The notes under the pieces are model-generated. The model saw only the letters and a program-made list of their open reading frames with translations, did not search any database and had not been told where the DNA came from. A stretch of 64,000 bases of DNA from Bradyrhizobium nivariense (GTDB lineage: Bacteria; Pseudomonadota; Alphaproteobacteria; Rhizobiales; Xanthobacteraceae), in the NCBI RefSeq assembly GCF_029846715.1, contig NZ_JARVWW010000009.1, positions 1 to 64,000 of the forward strand. The letters are read 5' to 3'. Positions 34,871 through 44,497 of the stretch are shown in pieces. Every line of letters starts with the position of its first letter. Position 1 is the first letter of the stretch. The position numbers were made by a program, and so were the translations under genes.

Positions 34871-35443
34871 ATGGGGAAGGGCCGCCTGGCCGTCATGGCA
34901 AGCGTCCTGGCAAGCGTCGTGGCATGCGCCGCGCTGCTTTGGCTCGTGTTTGCGAGCTGGCCTGCGCGCGCCCAGACGGCGTTCGATCGGCCTGGCGGAG
35001 ACTATTTCAGCACCCCGGTCACGTCGGGCGATCCCGAGGATTGCGCGCTGCTGTGCGAACGCGACCGCCGTTGCCGGTCCTGGAGCTTCAGCTATCCCGA
35101 TGTCGAAGGCGGCTCGGCGGTGTGCTGGCTGAAGAACGCGGTGCCTGCGCGCGTGCCGGGAAGCTGCTGCATCTCCGGTGTGCGCGGCGCCGGCGTGATC
35201 GAGCCTCGTGTCGAAGGGGTGGAGACCTCGATAGACCGCCCCGGCGGCGATTTGCGCAATTTCGAGATCAAGGACGGCGAAGGCGAAGAGGCCTGCAAGG
35301 CCGCCTGCACCGCCGACAACAAATGCCGCGCCTTCACCTATGCGCGCCCCGGCTACACCGGACGCGAAGCGCGCTGCTTCCTGAAAAAGGAAATCAAGCC
35401 GCCGCGCCGGAAAGCGGGGTTTACGTCGGGAGTGGTGCGGTAG
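34871..35443 (+). CDS. secreted PAN/Apple-domain protein
   Basis: A 190-residue exported protein. The N-terminus is a signal peptide or anchor (VACAALLWLVFASWPARAQ). Two PAN/Apple-like repeats follow, each opening with F/IDRPGGDxxx and containing CxxxCxxxxxCRxxxF (about 37-105 and 118-190), with several Cys placed for disulfides. PAN domains bind proteins or sugars; no partner is known here. The start could be ATG 34871 or ATG 34895. Stands alone. Confidence 0.8.
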   Translation: MGKGRLAVMASVLASVVACAALLWLVFASWPARAQTAFDRPGGDYFSTPVTSGDPEDCALLCERDRRCRSWSFSYPDVEGGSAVCWLKNAVPARVPGSCCISGVRGAGVIEPRVEGVETSIDRPGGDLRNFEIKDGEGEEACKAACTADNKCRAFTYARPGYTGREARCFLKKEIKPPRRKAGFTSGVVR

Positions 35444-35452
35444 CGGATCAAG

Positions 35453-35543
35453 CTAGGGTGGGTTAGCGTAGCAACCCACCACTGTTTGTCTTCGCGGACG
35501 CGAAAGAGGTGGATTACGCTTCGCTAACTAAAATCCACCCTAC
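35453..35543. repeat. intergenic palindromic repeat, TAGGGTGGGTTAGCG family
   Basis: Ends TAGGGTGGGTTAGCG and the imperfect complement CGCTAACTAAAATCCACCCTA, with an inner GCAACCCACC/GGTGGATTACGC pair. It reaches into the end of the nucleotidyltransferase gene and supplies its last codons. A similar layout (GGATGGGTAGAGC ends) is at 62330-62410. Confidence 0.75.
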
Positions 35544-36116
35544 GGCATCCCACTCGGTCGCGATTACCGTGATCTCCGGCCACAGCGTCTTCCATCGCTC
35601 CGTCTTCGCCGCGTAATTCGCTGCGGAAAAATTCCGAGTTAGGTTGGGCCGCGCGATCAGCCCTGCAATGTCATCGAAGCCGTGCGGTGCGTAGACCTCG
35701 TAGCGGTCACCTGCGCGCCTCACGCCCACTTGTGTGTTCTGCGTGAGGAAGCGGTCGATGCCATCGGTCGCGCGCGTCAGGGGCGGATAGGGCAGGCCGT
35801 GCTTGTCGGGGTACCACAGATGCACGCGCGCCTGGTTGCGGGCCTCGATCTTGACGCCGAGATGACCGAGCCGCGCATGCGGCGCGCGGATCACCGCATC
35901 CTCCGCCTCCCATGAGGTATCAGGATCGAAATAGAACACGTCGCAATCGGCGATGCCGTAATCGACGGTTCGACCGGTGAGGACGTTCCACGCCGTCTGC
36001 ACCAGACATCCCGAGACCAGCCATGCATCCGGCAGGGCGAACCGATGGAGCTCGTCGATAATCGCGACGTTGACCGGATTGAGCAGCGCAAGTGCGAGGA
36101 AGCGGTCGCGATCCAT
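35514..36116 (-). CDS. nucleotidyltransferase family protein (COG3575-like)
   Basis: A 200-residue predicted nucleotidyltransferase-fold protein. LVSGCLVQTAWNVLTG is the GS-type motif, and YGIADCDVFYFDPD carries the metal-binding acidic pair (D-C-D). The family is uncharacterised. The last ten codons lie inside a palindromic repeat, so the C-terminus (VGWILVSEA) seems to come from the repeat. It is followed in the same orientation by tldD, lepB and YjbR upstream, with 13 bases between it and the YjbR-like gene. Confidence 0.8.
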   Translation of the reverse strand: MDRDRFLALALLNPVNVAIIDELHRFALPDAWLVSGCLVQTAWNVLTGRTVDYGIADCDVFYFDPDTSWEAEDAVIRAPHARLGHLGVKIEARNQARVHLWYPDKHGLPYPPLTRATDGIDRFLTQNTQVGVRRAGDRYEVYAPHGFDDIAGLIARPNLTRNFSAANYAAKTERWKTLWPEITVIATEWDAVGWILVSEA

Positions 36117-36129
36117 CGGCGGCCATCAC

Positions 36130-36471
36130 TTACGGGCCGGCATCGAACGCGGCGCGTGCCGCTTTCGATGCCAATGCGCGCCAGCGCCGCCGCAACAACG
36201 GCTCGACGATTGCGCGCCTGGCCCTGGACAGGCGGATCAGCACGATCGGATAATCGGCGTAGTGATCGGTGACATAGAAAATCTTGGGCTGGCTCTCGAC
36301 CAGCATCGCGCGTTCGTCGATCGGCACGTCCGGCATCACCAGACTGTCGCCGTCCTCCTTCAGCCGCACCAGCATCTTCTTGCGCACTTTCAGCGCCGGC
36401 GTGCCGTAGGAAGTGCCGTCCTCGACCTCCGGCCACGTCAGCGCGAATTTTCTGACGTCGTCGAAGGTCAT
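36130..36471 (-). CDS. MmcQ/YjbR family protein
   Basis: A 113-residue protein of the MmcQ/YjbR DNA-binding-like fold. Seen: FDDVRKFALTWPEVEDGTSYGTPALKVRKKMLVRL, the family's N-terminal core, and the FYVTDHYADYPIVLIRL stretch. The name suggests DNA binding, but no function is proven. I chose ATG 36471 over a start at 36486 because relatives begin MTxDDVR. The nucleotidyltransferase gene follows by 13 bases, likely one transcript. Confidence 0.85.
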   Translation of the reverse strand: MTFDDVRKFALTWPEVEDGTSYGTPALKVRKKMLVRLKEDGDSLVMPDVPIDERAMLVESQPKIFYVTDHYADYPIVLIRLSRARRAIVEPLLRRRWRALASKAARAAFDAGP

Positions 36472-36489
36472 GGGATGTCTCCGCAATCG

Positions 36490-36594
36490 TCACCCTCATC
36501 CTGAGGAGCCGCGCTCTTGCGCGGCGTCTCGAAGGATGGGCCGCGGACCTCATGGTTCGAGACGCGCGAAGACGCGCTCCTCACCATGAGGGGA
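36490..36594. repeat. intergenic palindromic repeat, family B
   Basis: Second copy of the element at 20417-20532: TCACCCTCATCCTGAGGAG, GCGGCGTCTCGAAGGATG, then CATGGTTCGAGACGCGC and CTCCTCACCATGAGGGG. It ends three bases before the lepB stop codon and probably separates lepB from the YjbR gene. Confidence 0.85.
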
Positions 36595-36597
36595 GCC

Positions 36598-37374
36598 TCA
36601 ATGCACGGCGGTGAAAAACCGCGCCATGCGAAATCCGGACAGCCAGGTCCACACCGGCTGGCCGCGGATACCGAGATCCCAGGATCCGAGCACGGCATCC
36701 GCGCGGCCGACCAGATTGTCGATCGGCAACAGGCCGACGCCGCCGGAGCGCAAGGGCACGCGGCTGTCGGCGGAGTTGTCGCGGTTGTCGCCGAGCACGA
36801 AGAGATGGCCTGATGGCACCGTCACTTCCTGCGTATTGTCGAGCGGACCGTTGTCGCGCATCTTGAAGATCAGATGCGAGACGCCGTTCGGCAGTGTCTC
36901 GACATAGCGATAGGCGGGCTCGCTGCCGCCATTGTCGTCCTCGGCAGCGCCAACGCCGTCGGGCTTCAGCTCGGCGGGGCGGTCGTTGATGAAGAGCTGG
37001 CCCTGCCGCAGCTGGATGCGGTCGCCGGGCAGACCCACGACGCGCTTGACCCAGGCCTGCGAGCGGTCGCCGGGCCAGCGAAAGACGACGACGTCGCCTT
37101 GCTTCGGCGTTTCCGCGAAGACACGGCCGCTCTCGGGCAGGTTGATCTGGATCGGCAGCGACGAGGTGCCGTAGCCGTAGGGGAATTTCGAGGCGATCAA
37201 TGCGTCGCCGATCAGCAGCGTCGGCTCCATCGAGCCCGACGGCACGTAGAACGGCTCGGCCAGCGCACCCTTGGCGATGAACACCGCGGCGACGATGCCG
37301 GCGAGCTGCACGAGCTGGCCGCCCCAGCCGCTGCTCTTCCGCTTGGTGGTGACAGTTATCTTCTCGACACTCAT
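36598..37374 (-). CDS. lepB: signal peptidase I
   Basis: Inner-membrane serine protease that removes signal peptides from exported proteins. The 258-residue product has one N-terminal transmembrane helix (about 20-38), the catalytic Ser48 in PSGSMEPTL and the general-base Lys110 in AWVKRVVGLPGD, and the C-terminal GDNRDNSADSR box. ATG 37374 overlaps the tldD stop codon (ATGA), implying translational coupling; longer in-frame starts are inside tldD and unlikely. Rhizobia usually have more than one LepB, so this may be one of several. Confidence 0.93.
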   Translation of the reverse strand: MSVEKITVTTKRKSSGWGGQLVQLAGIVAAVFIAKGALAEPFYVPSGSMEPTLLIGDALIASKFPYGYGTSSLPIQINLPESGRVFAETPKQGDVVVFRWPGDRSQAWVKRVVGLPGDRIQLRQGQLFINDRPAELKPDGVGAAEDDNGGSEPAYRYVETLPNGVSHLIFKMRDNGPLDNTQEVTVPSGHLFVLGDNRDNSADSRVPLRSGGVGLLPIDNLVGRADAVLGSWDLGIRGQPVWTWLSGFRMARFFTAVH

Positions 37375-38798
37375 CCGCCCGTTCCACCCACCGTAATGCG
37401 TTCCATCAGCAGCGACGGCTGGCCGACGCCGACCGGCACGCCCTGGCCGTTCTTGCCACAGGTGCCGATGCCGGTATCGAGCGCGAGGTCGTTCCCGATC
37501 ATGCGAATGCGATGCAGGTCGGTCGGCCCGTTGCCGATCAGCATGGCGCCCTTCAAGGGCGCACCTAACTTGCCATTCTCGATCTTGTAGGCCTCGGTGC
37601 ACTGAAACACGTATTTGCCCGAGGTGATGTCGACCTGGCCGCCGCCGAAATTCGCGGCGAAGACCCCGTTCTTCACCGAGGCGAGGATCTCAGCCGGATC
37701 GCGGTCGCCCGCGAGCATGTAGGTGTTGGTCATGCGCGGCATCGGCACATGGGCGTAGCCCTGGCGGCGGCCGTTGCCGGTCGGCTTCATGTTCATCAGG
37801 CGCGCGTTCTGGCGGTCCTGCATGTAGCCGACCAGAACGCCGTCCTCGATCAGCACGGTGCGGTTGGTCGGCGTGCCCTCGTCGTCGATCGACAGCGAGC
37901 CGCGGCGCGAGGCAATGGTGCCGTCGTCGACCACGGTAACGCCCTTGGCCGCGACCTGCTGGCCCATCAGGCCTGCAAACGCAGACGTCTTCTTGCGGTT
38001 GAAGTCGCCTTCCAGCCCATGGCCGACCGCTTCATGCAGCATCACGCCGGGCCAGCCGGCCCCGAGCACGACGTCCATCTCGCCGGCGGGGGCGGGAATC
38101 GATTCCAGATTGACCAGCGCCTCGCGCAGCGCGCCGTCGGCGGCGTCGCGCCAGTTCTTGCTTTCGATGAACTCGGCGTAGCCGGCGCGGCCGCCATAAC
38201 CCTTGCTGCCGCTCTCCTGGCGGTCGCCCTGGCCGGCGACCACGGAGACATTGACGCGCACCAGCGGGCGGATGTCGCGATAGCTCTCGCCGTCGGGCCG
38301 CAGGATCTCGACCACCTGCCAGGTCGCACCCAGGCTGACGCTGACCTGCCGCACCCGCGGATCCTTGTCGCGCAGATAGGCGTCGATCTCGGCGAGCAGT
38401 TTGACTTTGGTCTCGAAGCCGGGGGCATCGAGCGGATTGTCGTCGGCGTAGAGCCGCACATTGGTGCGCGGGGGAGGCGCAGCGAAGCTGCCGGAATAAC
38501 CGCCGCGCACGGCCGCGACCGCGTCCGCAGCGCGAATCAGCGCCGGCAGCGACACGTCGGAGGAATGGGCGTAGCCGACCGCGTCGTCCTTGACGGCGCG
38601 CAGGCCAAAACCCTGCGAAGTGTCGTAGGTTGCCTGCTTCAGCCGCCCATTGTCGAACATCAGCGCTTCGGTCTGGCTGTATTCCAGGAACAATTCGCCG
38701 TCGTCGGCACCGGCAAGCCCGCGCGCGAGCTCATTGCGAACCTGATCGCGGTCGAGATTGGCGCGGTCGAGCAGGGAGGTTGTGGCAGGGTTGGTCAT
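37371..38798 (-). CDS. tldD: metalloprotease TldD
   Basis: Zinc metallopeptidase subunit of the TldD/TldE (PmbA) complex, which processes modified peptides and, in enterobacteria, cleaves CcdA. The 475-residue product has the TldD-specific HExxxH zinc motif in VMLHEAVGHGLEGDF, and the end ICGKNGQGVPVGVGQPSLLM-type tail (here GTCGKNGQGVPVGVGQPSL). The partner gene tldE is not in this window. Start at ATG 38798; upstream ATG 38810 is possible. The four-base overlap with lepB puts both in one operon. Confidence 0.92.
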   Translation of the reverse strand: MTNPATTSLLDRANLDRDQVRNELARGLAGADDGELFLEYSQTEALMFDNGRLKQATYDTSQGFGLRAVKDDAVGYAHSSDVSLPALIRAADAVAAVRGGYSGSFAAPPPRTNVRLYADDNPLDAPGFETKVKLLAEIDAYLRDKDPRVRQVSVSLGATWQVVEILRPDGESYRDIRPLVRVNVSVVAGQGDRQESGSKGYGGRAGYAEFIESKNWRDAADGALREALVNLESIPAPAGEMDVVLGAGWPGVMLHEAVGHGLEGDFNRKKTSAFAGLMGQQVAAKGVTVVDDGTIASRRGSLSIDDEGTPTNRTVLIEDGVLVGYMQDRQNARLMNMKPTGNGRRQGYAHVPMPRMTNTYMLAGDRDPAEILASVKNGVFAANFGGGQVDITSGKYVFQCTEAYKIENGKLGAPLKGAMLIGNGPTDLHRIRMIGNDLALDTGIGTCGKNGQGVPVGVGQPSLLMERITVGGTGG

Positions 38799-38948
38799 GC
38801 GTCCGTCCATTATCGGGGGATGTGGGGCAAGATAATGGTTTCCCGGCGGTTCCGCGAGGGGCTTGGCCGTCACATTACGGAAACGATAGGGTTGGCGTGT
38901 GATCGACGCCTGACGCCGCTCAGGCTCTTCCGAGAGGCATGGGACCTC

Positions 38949-39299
38949 TCAGAGGACGACCTCAATTCCCTTCCGTTGTATGACATTTAGCAAGGTAAGC
39001 GTCGCACCCGTCGGGCGCTTCGCACCGCGCTCGAGCTGGGAGACATAGCCAACCGTCAGATTGAGGAGCTGGGCAAAGACGGCCTGGCTGAGATTGGCTT
39101 CCTCCCTCAGGGCCTTGATCGCCGGTCCGGACATAGGAGTGGTGGCCGCTACCGGAATGTCGGCCTTATGGCGCATCGTAATCTTCTCGTGAGCAGACTT
39201 CGTCAGCAGGCCGCTCGCACGCATGTCCTGCGCCGTCTCCAGCAGCTCTCTCGCAAGCCGGCTGGGCTTCGCTTTAGCCTTTCGCGGTTTCGTCGCCAT
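38949..39299 (-). CDS. HigA-type antitoxin, XRE helix-turn-helix
   Basis: A 116-residue protein with a Lys-rich N-terminal tail and a C-terminal XRE helix-turn-helix (about 60-110: IKALREEANLSQAVFAQLLNLTVGYVSQLERG). Toxin-first order, a 26-base overlap with the toxin gene and the DNA-binding C-terminus fit a HigBA-like antitoxin that neutralises the toxin and represses the operon. The palindrome at 39677-39696 is the probable operator. The gap from here to tldD (38799-38948) is unremarkable. Confidence 0.85.
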   Translation of the reverse strand: MATKPRKAKAKPSRLARELLETAQDMRASGLLTKSAHEKITMRHKADIPVAATTPMSGPAIKALREEANLSQAVFAQLLNLTVGYVSQLERGAKRPTGATLTLLNVIQRKGIEVVL

Positions 39300-39660
39300 C
39301 TTGCACCTCAATCAAAGTTCCATCTCTCAGAGCTTGCCCGATCTTGGCGTCGCTGGCGGTCAGGAACGAAGCAGCAATCTCACGCAAGGTCGTCAGTTCG
39401 GTGTCATCGATATTTTCTCGCTCGCTCTTGGCAAAGCCGAACAGGAACACCGAGCGTTCTGATCCAAATCCGATAAGAAGCCGAAAACCCCCTCGCTTGC
39501 CTTCGCCCGGCCGTGCAACGCGTTGTTTGATGATCCGGCCGCCAAGATCGGCATCAATCAAGCCGCGCGTAGCGCGCTCAATTGCCATTATCAGGCTCGC
39601 ATCCGGGATGCGGTTCTGACGGGCAAAGCGCGCAAGCGTCTTAGTCTTGAGAATACGCAC
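39274..39660 (-). CDS. RelE/ParE-family toxin (HigB-like)
   Basis: A 128-residue protein predicted to be the toxin of a type II pair: KTKTLARFARQNRIPDASL, then GGRIIKQRVARPGEGKRGGFR and LLIGFGSERSVFLFGFAKSERENI, a core typical of RelE-like mRNA interferases of the phage-derived-Gp49/HigB type. The start is a GTG at 39660 about 16 bases inside a palindromic promoter. Toxin precedes antitoxin, as in higBA. The C-terminal tail of about 30 residues is longer than usual. Confidence 0.85.
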   Translation of the reverse strand: MRILKTKTLARFARQNRIPDASLIMAIERATRGLIDADLGGRIIKQRVARPGEGKRGGFRLLIGFGSERSVFLFGFAKSERENIDDTELTTLREIAASFLTASDAKIGQALRDGTLIEVQDGDETAKG

Positions 39661-39676
39661 CGGCGCCTCCCCGAGT

Positions 39677-39696
39677 CTATAAACTATAGTTTATAG
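39677..39696. promoter_or_regulatory. perfect 20-base palindrome, toxin-antitoxin operator
   Basis: CTATAAACTATAGTTTATAG is a perfect palindrome, 17 bases before the toxin GTG. It is strikingly AT-rich compared with its surroundings and contains TATAAACT/TATAGT -10-like boxes, so the antitoxin binding here would block transcription. Confidence 0.75.
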
Positions 39697-39758
39697 GACG
39701 GCAATGCAAGGCAGGCGATGTCGAGGAGGCGAAACCCGAGGCTGCGAAGAACAAAAGC

Positions 39759-40316
39759 CTACGGCAGCTTGTCATACCCCTCGCCGAGCCCGTTCAGGCT
39801 GAGGGGGAAGCCGATGCCTTCCTCCGGGGTCTCGAAGATGATGAAGGTCGCGGTCTTGGCGGTGCGGAGCTGGCCGAGCAGCTTGTCGTCCATGACGACC
39901 TCAGCGACGCAGCCATTGGGCAGGCAGCGGACGAAGCCGGCGCGGCCGACGTCCTGGTTGTCGAGCTTGAGGCCGAGGCCGGAGGGCAAAAGCACGCCGA
40001 GGGGGGCGACCACCCGCATCAGGCGGCTCTTCTGGTCGGCGGTCTTGAGCACGATCACGGTCAGACCGGCGTTGGAGCGGTCTTCGGCCACCACGCTCTG
40101 GATCAGGGCGCACTGCTCGGACTGGGCGCCCGGCGGAGTGTCGCAGCGGATCTGCCAGTCGCCATGGACGGAGCGTACCGCGCCCTGCGCATGGGCGAGA
40201 CTTGGTAAGAAAAAGCCTGGGAGCGCCAGGACGACCGCCGCCAGCAGGGCAGCCAACATCGTGAGGCCGCTAGCCTGCCTTTTAGCCCGCCTTGCCATGC
40301 CTCTCGAAAACCCCAT
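39759..40316 (-). CDS. IalB (invasion-associated locus B) family protein
   Basis: Exported protein of 185 residues with a long signal peptide (AALLAAVVLALPGFFLPSLAHAQ) and an IalB domain: VHGDWQIRCDTPPGAQSEQCALIQ, VLLPSGLGLKLDN, FVRCLPNGCVAEVVMDD. IalB was named in Bartonella, where it aids erythrocyte invasion; in free-living rhizobia the role is unknown. Paired Cys (about 60 and 71; 130 and 135) could form disulfides. Start at ATG 40316, with GAGGGA about eight bases upstream. Confidence 0.82.
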   Translation of the reverse strand: MGFSRGMARRAKRQASGLTMLAALLAAVVLALPGFFLPSLAHAQGAVRSVHGDWQIRCDTPPGAQSEQCALIQSVVAEDRSNAGLTVIVLKTADQKSRLMRVVAPLGVLLPSGLGLKLDNQDVGRAGFVRCLPNGCVAEVVMDDKLLGQLRTAKTATFIIFETPEEGIGFPLSLNGLGEGYDKLP

Positions 40317-40760
40317 CGGGTCGGTCCCTCTGCTCGCCTGGGTCGCTCGCTGGCGGACTGATACGGGAATGACGGCGTCTTGAAGGCCATTCGCAAGCAA
40401 ATTCCACGCCGCCACGGCCGCCGTCGCCCGCACGAATCAGGTTCCTGTGCGGCTGTCTGCCAGTGCCTACCGCGGGCAATTCCGCTGTCAAGCCGCAGCA
40501 CCCCGGGAAACGGCATTTTTGTCTGATGTTACTAGGAAATATCTTGCGGGTGATCGCGGACAGACAAGGCTCAAGACTGCATTGCGATAGATCAAGAATT
40601 ATGGTTTGAGAGGCTTGATTTCGGCGTTCTAGCGATCTGGCCCAATTCCTCTTAGAGGTATTCTTGCGCGGCGGTTTGTCAGACGGGCGGATCGAATAAA
40701 GCGTTTCCCGGAAATAGGGGGATGCACTTGGGGTGATTTCGTTAGGGGAGCGCGAACGGC
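40317..40760. promoter_or_regulatory. regulatory region upstream of the aa3 oxidase operon with a FixK/FNR-like box
   Basis: No gene is seen here. At 40582-40595 lies TTGC-N6-TCAA (TTGCGATAGATCAA), which fits the Bradyrhizobium FixK2 consensus TTG(A/C)-N6-(T/G)CAA. It is 165 bases before the coxB ATG. aa3 oxidase is the aerobic terminal oxidase, lowered under low oxygen in Bradyrhizobium, so a repressive role is possible. A clear -35/-10 pair is not visible. Confidence 0.5.
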
Positions 40761-41600
40761 ATGAAGATGTCGATGGGCCCGGTGGGCCGGCACTTGCTGG
40801 GATTGGCCGTGGCGGGTCTGACGCTGGCGACGGGCGGTGCGGCATTCGCCGAGCTCGGGCAACCGGCGCCATGGGAGTGGACGCTGCAGCAGTCCGGTTC
40901 CCCGGTGATGGACAATATCGTCTGGTTCCACAATTTCCTGTTCGTGCTGATCACGGTGATCACGCTGTTCGTTCTGGCGCTGCTCGTGATCGTGGTCGTC
41001 AAGTTCAACGCGAGGGCCAATCCGGTGCCGTCGCGGACCACGCACAACACGCTGATCGAGGTGGCGTGGACGCTCGTTCCGGTGCTGATCCTGGTCGGTA
41101 TCTCGGTGCCGTCGTTCCGTCTCCTGTTCCTCGAGCTCGACGTGCCGAAAGCGGACCTGACCATCAAGGCCACCGGCAAGCAGTGGTACTGGTCCTACGC
41201 CTATCCCGACAACGGCAAGTTCGAGTTCGACTCGCTGATGGCGCAGGACAAGCAGCCGCGGCTGCTCGGCGTCGACAACGAGATGGTGGTCCCCGTCAAC
41301 AAAGTGGTCCGGGTCCAGGTGACCGGGGCCGACGTGATTCATGCCTTTGCGCTGCCGGCCTTTGGCGTCAAGATCGACGCCATTCCGGGCCGGCTGAACG
41401 AGACCTGGTTCAAGGCCACCAAGACCGGCATGTTTTACGGCCAGTGCTCGGAATTGTGCGGCAAGGACCACGCCTTCATGCCGATCGCCATACGCGTGGT
41501 GAGCGACCAGGAGTTCGCCTCCTGGGTTGAGACGGCGAAGAAGAAATATGCGAGCGGCGGCGCCAGCACCTACGCCTCCACGGCCGGCCCGACGCAGTAA
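40761..41600 (+). CDS. coxB: cytochrome c oxidase subunit II (aa3 type)
   Basis: Electron-entry subunit of the aa3 oxidase. The 279-residue product has a signal peptide (LAVAGLTLATGGAAFA), two transmembrane helices (about 50-75 and 95-115), and a C-terminal cupredoxin domain with the binuclear CuA ligands: His in VTGADVIHAFALP and CSELCGKDHAFM. The aromatic KQWYWSYAYPD electron-transfer loop is intact. First gene of the operon with coxA, ctaB, coxF, ctaG and coxC. No cytochrome c fusion is present, unlike caa3 types. Confidence 0.96.
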   Translation: MKMSMGPVGRHLLGLAVAGLTLATGGAAFAELGQPAPWEWTLQQSGSPVMDNIVWFHNFLFVLITVITLFVLALLVIVVVKFNARANPVPSRTTHNTLIEVAWTLVPVLILVGISVPSFRLLFLELDVPKADLTIKATGKQWYWSYAYPDNGKFEFDSLMAQDKQPRLLGVDNEMVVPVNKVVRVQVTGADVIHAFALPAFGVKIDAIPGRLNETWFKATKTGMFYGQCSELCGKDHAFMPIAIRVVSDQEFASWVETAKKKYASGGASTYASTAGPTQ

Positions 41601-41640
41601 GCGCCGGGCGAAGGGTCCGAGGGAACTGAAAGCGACATAA

Positions 41641-43314
<1,674 letters not shown>

Positions 43315-43324
43315 GCCAAAGCTC

Positions 43325-43347
43325 GCGGCGCCCGTGACGGGCGCCGC
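43325..43347. other. intercistronic hairpin between coxA and ctaB
   Basis: GCGGCGCCCG-TGA-CGGGCGCCGC is a perfect 10-base-pair stem without a U-run. It may stabilise the coxBA part of the transcript or reduce read-through into ctaB. Confidence 0.5.
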
Positions 43348-43374
43348 GGCTCTACAACGAAGCGAGTCAATCCA

Positions 43375-44319
43375 GTGTCCGTCCTCGACCACAACGCCAT
43401 CGACATCAATCCCCGCATCTCCGAAGCGGAGGTGGGCGACTACATCGCGCTCCTGAAGCCGCGGGTGATGTCGCTGGTGATCTTCACCGCGCTGGTCGGA
43501 ATGGCGATGGCGCCCGGGCATTTCCACCCGGTGCTGGCCATCACCGCGCTGCTCTGCATCGCCGTCGGCGCCGGCGCCTCCGGAGCGCTCAATATGGCGC
43601 TCGAAGGCGACATCGACGCCAAGATGTCGCGCACGGCGAACCGGCCGATTCCGCGCGGCCGCATCACCCGTCCCGAGGCGATGACGTTCGGCATGACGCT
43701 CGCCTTCTTCTCGGTGATGACGCTCGGCATCCTCGTCAACTGGATCGCGGGCGCGCTGCTCGCCTTCACCATCTTCTTCTACGTCGTGATCTACACGCTT
43801 CTGCTGAAGCGCTGGACCGCGCAGAACATCGTGATCGGCGGGGCCGCCGGAGCGCTGCCGCCGGTGGTGGCCTGGGCCGCGGTCACAGGCACGGTCGACG
43901 TCGAGCCGCTGCTGCTGTTCGCCATCATCTTCTTCTGGACGCCGCCGCACTTCTGGGCGCTGGCGCTGTTCCGCTCCGACGATTACGCGCGCGCCGGCAT
44001 TCCGATGCTGCCCAACGTCGCCGGTCCCGACGCGACGCGTCTTCAGATCCTGCTCTACACCATCGTGCTGATCGCGGTCGCCGCTGCGCCCTGGGCGCTC
44101 GGCTATTTCGACGCCATCTACGGCATCGTCTCGCTGATCCTCGGCGCCGGCATGCTGGTACTCGCCATCAACGTCTATATCCGCCGCGAGCGCAGCCAAT
44201 CGCTGCGTGCGACCCGCAAGCTGTTTGCTTTCTCCATCCTTTATCTGTTCGCGCTGTTTGCGACCTTGCTGGCCGAGGTCGTGTTCCGCGCGCTTGCTCC
44301 GATGGCAGGGGGCGCATGA
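43375..44319 (+). CDS. ctaB: heme O synthase (protoheme IX farnesyltransferase)
   Basis: Inner-membrane enzyme that adds a farnesyl group to heme b, giving heme o, the precursor of heme a for the oxidase. The 314-residue product has nine predicted helices and the UbiA prenyltransferase motifs [23 protein letters not shown] (about 75-98) and the second acidic loop near [16 protein letters not shown]. Start GTG at 43375. Its stop overlaps the coxF start (ATGA). Confidence 0.95.
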   Translation: MSVLDHNAIDINPRISEAEVGDYIALLKPRVMSLVIFTALVGMAMAPGHFHPVLAITALLCIAVGAGASGALNMALEGDIDAKMSRTANRPIPRGRITRPEAMTFGMTLAFFSVMTLGILVNWIAGALLAFTIFFYVVIYTLLLKRWTAQNIVIGGAAGALPPVVAWAAVTGTVDVEPLLLFAIIFFWTPPHFWALALFRSDDYARAGIPMLPNVAGPDATRLQILLYTIVLIAVAAAPWALGYFDAIYGIVSLILGAGMLVLAINVYIRRERSQSLRATRKLFAFSILYLFALFATLLAEVVFRALAPMAGGA

Positions 44320-44492
44320 TCGCAGCAATGGCCGACAAACCTGAGATAGATGGAATCGTCCTCACCGAGGCGCAGAAGAAGAGCCGTCGTCAGCGTTCGA
44401 TCGCGATTGCGCTCGCGCTCGGCGTGCTCGTGGTGTTGTTCTTCGCCGTGACCATGGTCAAGGGACCGGCCGTGCTCGTCCGGCCGATGTAG
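44316..44492 (+). CDS. coxF: CoxF, small oxidase-operon membrane protein
   Basis: A 58-residue protein overlooked by length cut-offs: basic N-terminal part ([11 protein letters not shown]) followed by one transmembrane helix ([20 protein letters not shown]) and a short tail ending VRPM. It fits the CoxF proteins of rhizobial cox operons, of unknown role. Start ATG 44316 overlaps the ctaB stop by four bases and is preceded by AGGGGG; a second ATG at 44328 is possible. The stop is five bases before ctaG. Confidence 0.85.
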   Translation: MIAAMADKPEIDGIVLTEAQKKSRRQRSIAIALALGVLVVLFFAVTMVKGPAVLVRPM

Positions 44493-44497
44493 GGAAG

